A DNA stretch of 6,855 nt from Thermocladium sp. UBA166 (GTDB taxonomy: Archaea; Thermoproteota; Thermoprotei; Thermoproteales; Thermocladiaceae): positions 27,596-34,450 of the forward strand of contig DAHE01000047.1 of assembly GCA_002508315.1 (NCBI GenBank). The letters run 5' to 3'. Under the pieces are notes generated by a model. The model worked only from the letters and a program-made list of their open reading frames with translations, was not told where the DNA came from and ran no database searches. The stretch's first letter is position 1. Each line of letters begins with the position of its first letter. This document shows, piece by piece, positions 5,543 through 6,855 of the stretch. A program made the position numbers and the translations under genes.

Positions 5543-5569
5543 CGAGGCGAGGCCCGCCCAGTCGAGGCG
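5543..5569. repeat. Tandem CGAGGCG repeats in the divergent intergenic region
   Basis: CGAGGCG occurs at 5543-5549 and 5563-5569, exactly 20 bases apart, about two helical turns. The pair lies between the promoters of the regulator and the surface protein. It is a candidate operator for the adjacent wHTH protein, but in such GC-rich DNA two 7-mers can recur by chance. Confidence 0.25.
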
Positions 5570-5579
5570 CGCGGGGGAT

Positions 5580-5590
5580 TAGTAATATTA
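5580..5590 (+). promoter_or_regulatory. TATA-like promoter of the surface-protein gene
   Basis: TAGTAATATTA is centred about 29 bases before the ATG at 5615, predicting a transcript starting at or a few bases before the start codon. GGGGAT flanks the box on both sides (5574-5579 and 5591-5596). Confidence 0.45.
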
Positions 5591-5594
5591 GGGG

Positions 5595-5616
5595 ATGCAG
5601 TAGTTCCTTGCTGCAT
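5595..5616. promoter_or_regulatory. Dyad overlapping the surface-protein start codon
   Basis: ATGCAG (5595-5600) and CTGCAT (5611-5616) form a perfect 6-bp inverted repeat with a 10-base spacer. The right arm includes the first two bases of the start codon. A protein bound here would block initiation; alternatively a hairpin could hide the start if transcription begins far enough upstream. Confidence 0.3.
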
Positions 5617-6754
5617 GAACTCCATGGAGCTCGCCCGAGCAATGGTCATTGTAGTTGCCCTCGCGGCAATGTCAATCACGTGGATGGCGCACGCCACGTC
5701 TCAAGCCAACCCTCTCAACCGCATTGATGGAAACGCCGTGACGGCTAATTATTACTTGGCGAACCCCAACGCCAGTGATGCCCAGATGCCCACCGGCAAT
5801 GAGTCGCAAATAAACATTCAACTCCTCGCTCACCCGGGTAATTATACGATTTACGCGGCTTCACTGCTCAACTCGAGCGGTTGGCTGGATGGATACGCCA
5901 TATACGCCCTAACCCCTCATGGCGCTGCCTTGATGGCCAAGGCGATCAACGTCGAGCCAGGCCAGCGGTACCTACTGGTGGTGTACGAGGTCAACTCCAC
6001 GTCGACTTACCTGGGCTATGAGTGGCTGCCGAGCGGCGAGGCGTTGAGGCTAATAAACGACGCGGCTTGGACGAGGGCGGTTGCCCTGCTCCCCTTAAGC
6101 GATTACGCGAGGGGCGGCGTTGAGGTGAGGGTAATGCTTCCCTCCGGTCCCGCCGGCAACGGCACTGTGTGCGCGATACCCCCAATGGAGGTGATCCCGA
6201 TTCCCTACATTGAAGGATTGAGCCTGCCGACCCAGCAATGCAGCTATGTCTCGAACGGCGTGGCGATAATAGACGGCATTCCCTTAATCCCGTACGTAGT
6301 GACGTATAGCTACTCCATTAACGTCGATCAATTGCTCGGCGTATCTGGAATAAACGAGTCAAGCACGTACAACGAGACAATACACGCGCTGGGCACCAAC
6401 GTGAACGTCACTGTTAGGAAGATAGTCTACTACGAGGCGAGCCCCGGCGTAATAGAGGCAATCGGCCGAGGATTATTCGTTCCCGGCCAAACCGTCAAGA
6501 TAAACGCATCGATAATCGAATACCCATCCCCGCTCCCGCCCTACGTGCCGGCTATGGTTGCGGAACACGTTGCCCAATATGAGACGCCGACGCGGACCAT
6601 GAATGAGACGCGCGCCGCACTGCCCGCGCCGCGTGAGTACTTTAACTACGGTTATGCCGCCGCCATGGTTTTGATGGCCATAGCCGTGGGCGCCGCGGCT
6701 GCCATTGCCGTGGGCAGGCGGGTCAACTCGATTAATGGTGGGAGTCAAGCCTAG
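5615..6754 (+). CDS. Secreted, C-terminally membrane-anchored glycoprotein-like surface protein
   Basis: The function is not recognised. The 379 residues start with a likely signal peptide (hydrophobic core about 9-24, possible cleavage after AHA at 25-27) and end with a hydrophobic anchor (about 346-366, rich in Ala, Val and Met) followed by GRRVNSINGGSQA. The region between should lie outside the cell. It has eleven NxS/T sequons (N52, 62, 76, 86, 127, 182, 247, 253, 264, 297, 330) and only two cysteines (C186, C209), which could form a disulfide. The region is rich in Tyr, Asn, Pro and small residues with predicted beta character, as in archaeal S-layer-associated or cell-surface proteins. 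A proline-rich stretch (about 303-312) precedes the anchor. The ATG at 5615 starts the signal peptide; ATG 5624 is an alternative three codons in. It is divergent from the membrane-tethered wHTH gene, its most likely regulator by position. Confidence 0.8.
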   Translation: MNSMELARAMVIVVALAAMSITWMAHATSQANPLNRIDGNAVTANYYLANPNASDAQMPTGNESQINIQLLAHPGNYTIYAASLLNSSGWLDGYAIYALTPHGAALMAKAINVEPGQRYLLVVYEVNSTSTYLGYEWLPSGEALRLINDAAWTRAVALLPLSDYARGGVEVRVMLPSGPAGNGTVCAIPPMEVIPIPYIEGLSLPTQQCSYVSNGVAIIDGIPLIPYVVTYSYSINVDQLLGVSGINESSTYNETIHALGTNVNVTVRKIVYYEASPGVIEAIGRGLFVPGQTVKINASIIEYPSPLPPYVPAMVAEHVAQYETPTRTMNETRAALPAPREYFNYGYAAAMVLMAIAVGAAAAIAVGRRVNSINGGSQA

Positions 6755-6834
6755 GTCGAGACGGGAAGGAGCTTAGTGCCGGCGATTCACGCCATTGAGG
6801 AACCCATCAATTGCCGTTACCCATAATGGCTTGA

Positions 6835-6855
6835 TGCGGCCGCCGGGATTTGAAC
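6835..6855 (-). tRNA. tRNA, 3' end only (cut by window edge)
   Basis: On the minus strand the window opens inside the T arm: G53 then loop TTCAAAT, T-stem 3' strand CCCGG, acceptor 3' strand CGGCCGC and discriminator A at 6835. The 5' acceptor strand outside the window should therefore read GCGGCCG. CCA is not encoded (TCA follows the acceptor). The GC-rich stems fit a hyperthermophile. The anticodon is not visible; a GCG start with discriminator A is compatible with tRNA-Leu, but others are possible. The gene lies beyond 6855 and its 3' end points into this window. Confidence 0.75.

Noticed and set aside
1..6855. CRISPR array
   Set aside because: No regularly spaced direct repeats of suitable length were seen in any noncoding stretch.

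Overview
The window reads as chromosomal DNA of a thermophilic archaeon, most likely a Thermoproteota (crenarchaeal) lineage. The basis is mixed. Several start codons have an A/T-rich TATA-like box centred about 25-28 bases upstream and no Shine-Dalgarno sequence, which is the pattern of leaderless archaeal transcripts. The proteins are compact and of archaeal type (CAPC thioredoxin reductase, wHTH-plus-two-TM regulator, heavily sequon-marked surface protein). A GC-rich tRNA 3' end closes the window. The species cannot be named from the sequence alone.

Layout. 1-342 (+) is the C-terminal part of a mannose/fructose/sorbose-family PTS IIB subunit, cut by the window edge. Converging on it is nagA (358-1503, -), N-acetylglucosamine-6-phosphate deacetylase. 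Together they suggest uptake and phosphorylation of an N-acetylhexosamine by a phosphotransferase system followed by deacetylation, a bacterial-style route that is uncommon in archaea. A divergent promoter region (1504-1672) separates nagA from trxB (1673-2674, +), a thioredoxin reductase. trxB overlaps by ATGA a small eight-cysteine YkgJ-type cluster protein (2671-3114, +). A polytopic membrane protein resembling the YwiC-like family follows (3195-3959, +).

3960-4487 has no credible gene. Its first half (about 3961-4245) is bounded by two related palindromic hairpins in opposite orientation and is packed with further inverted repeats. It looks like a small, ORF-less mobile element or structured RNA relic, possibly related to IS200/IS605-type palindrome-ended elements. 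Its second half (4246-4487) is GC-rich with a possible pseudoknot and ends in the promoter of the next gene.

4488-5050 (+) is a nickel/cobalt transporter-like gene of the NiCoT/UreH type carrying the HX4DH signature. It is split by an apparent -1 frameshift at about 4580-4637, although its promoter and downstream frame look intact. Five bases beyond its stop, convergent, is a wHTH regulator with two C-terminal membrane helices (5056-5475, -). Divergent from the regulator is a secreted, C-terminally anchored surface protein with eleven N-glycosylation sequons (5615-6754, +). The 139-base gap between them contains tandem and dyad repeats that could be operator sites. The last 21 bases are the 3' end of a tRNA on the minus strand.

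The most notable points are the PTS IIB/NagA pair in an archaeal setting, the palindrome-bounded noncoding element, and the frameshifted nickel-transporter gene that still has a promoter.
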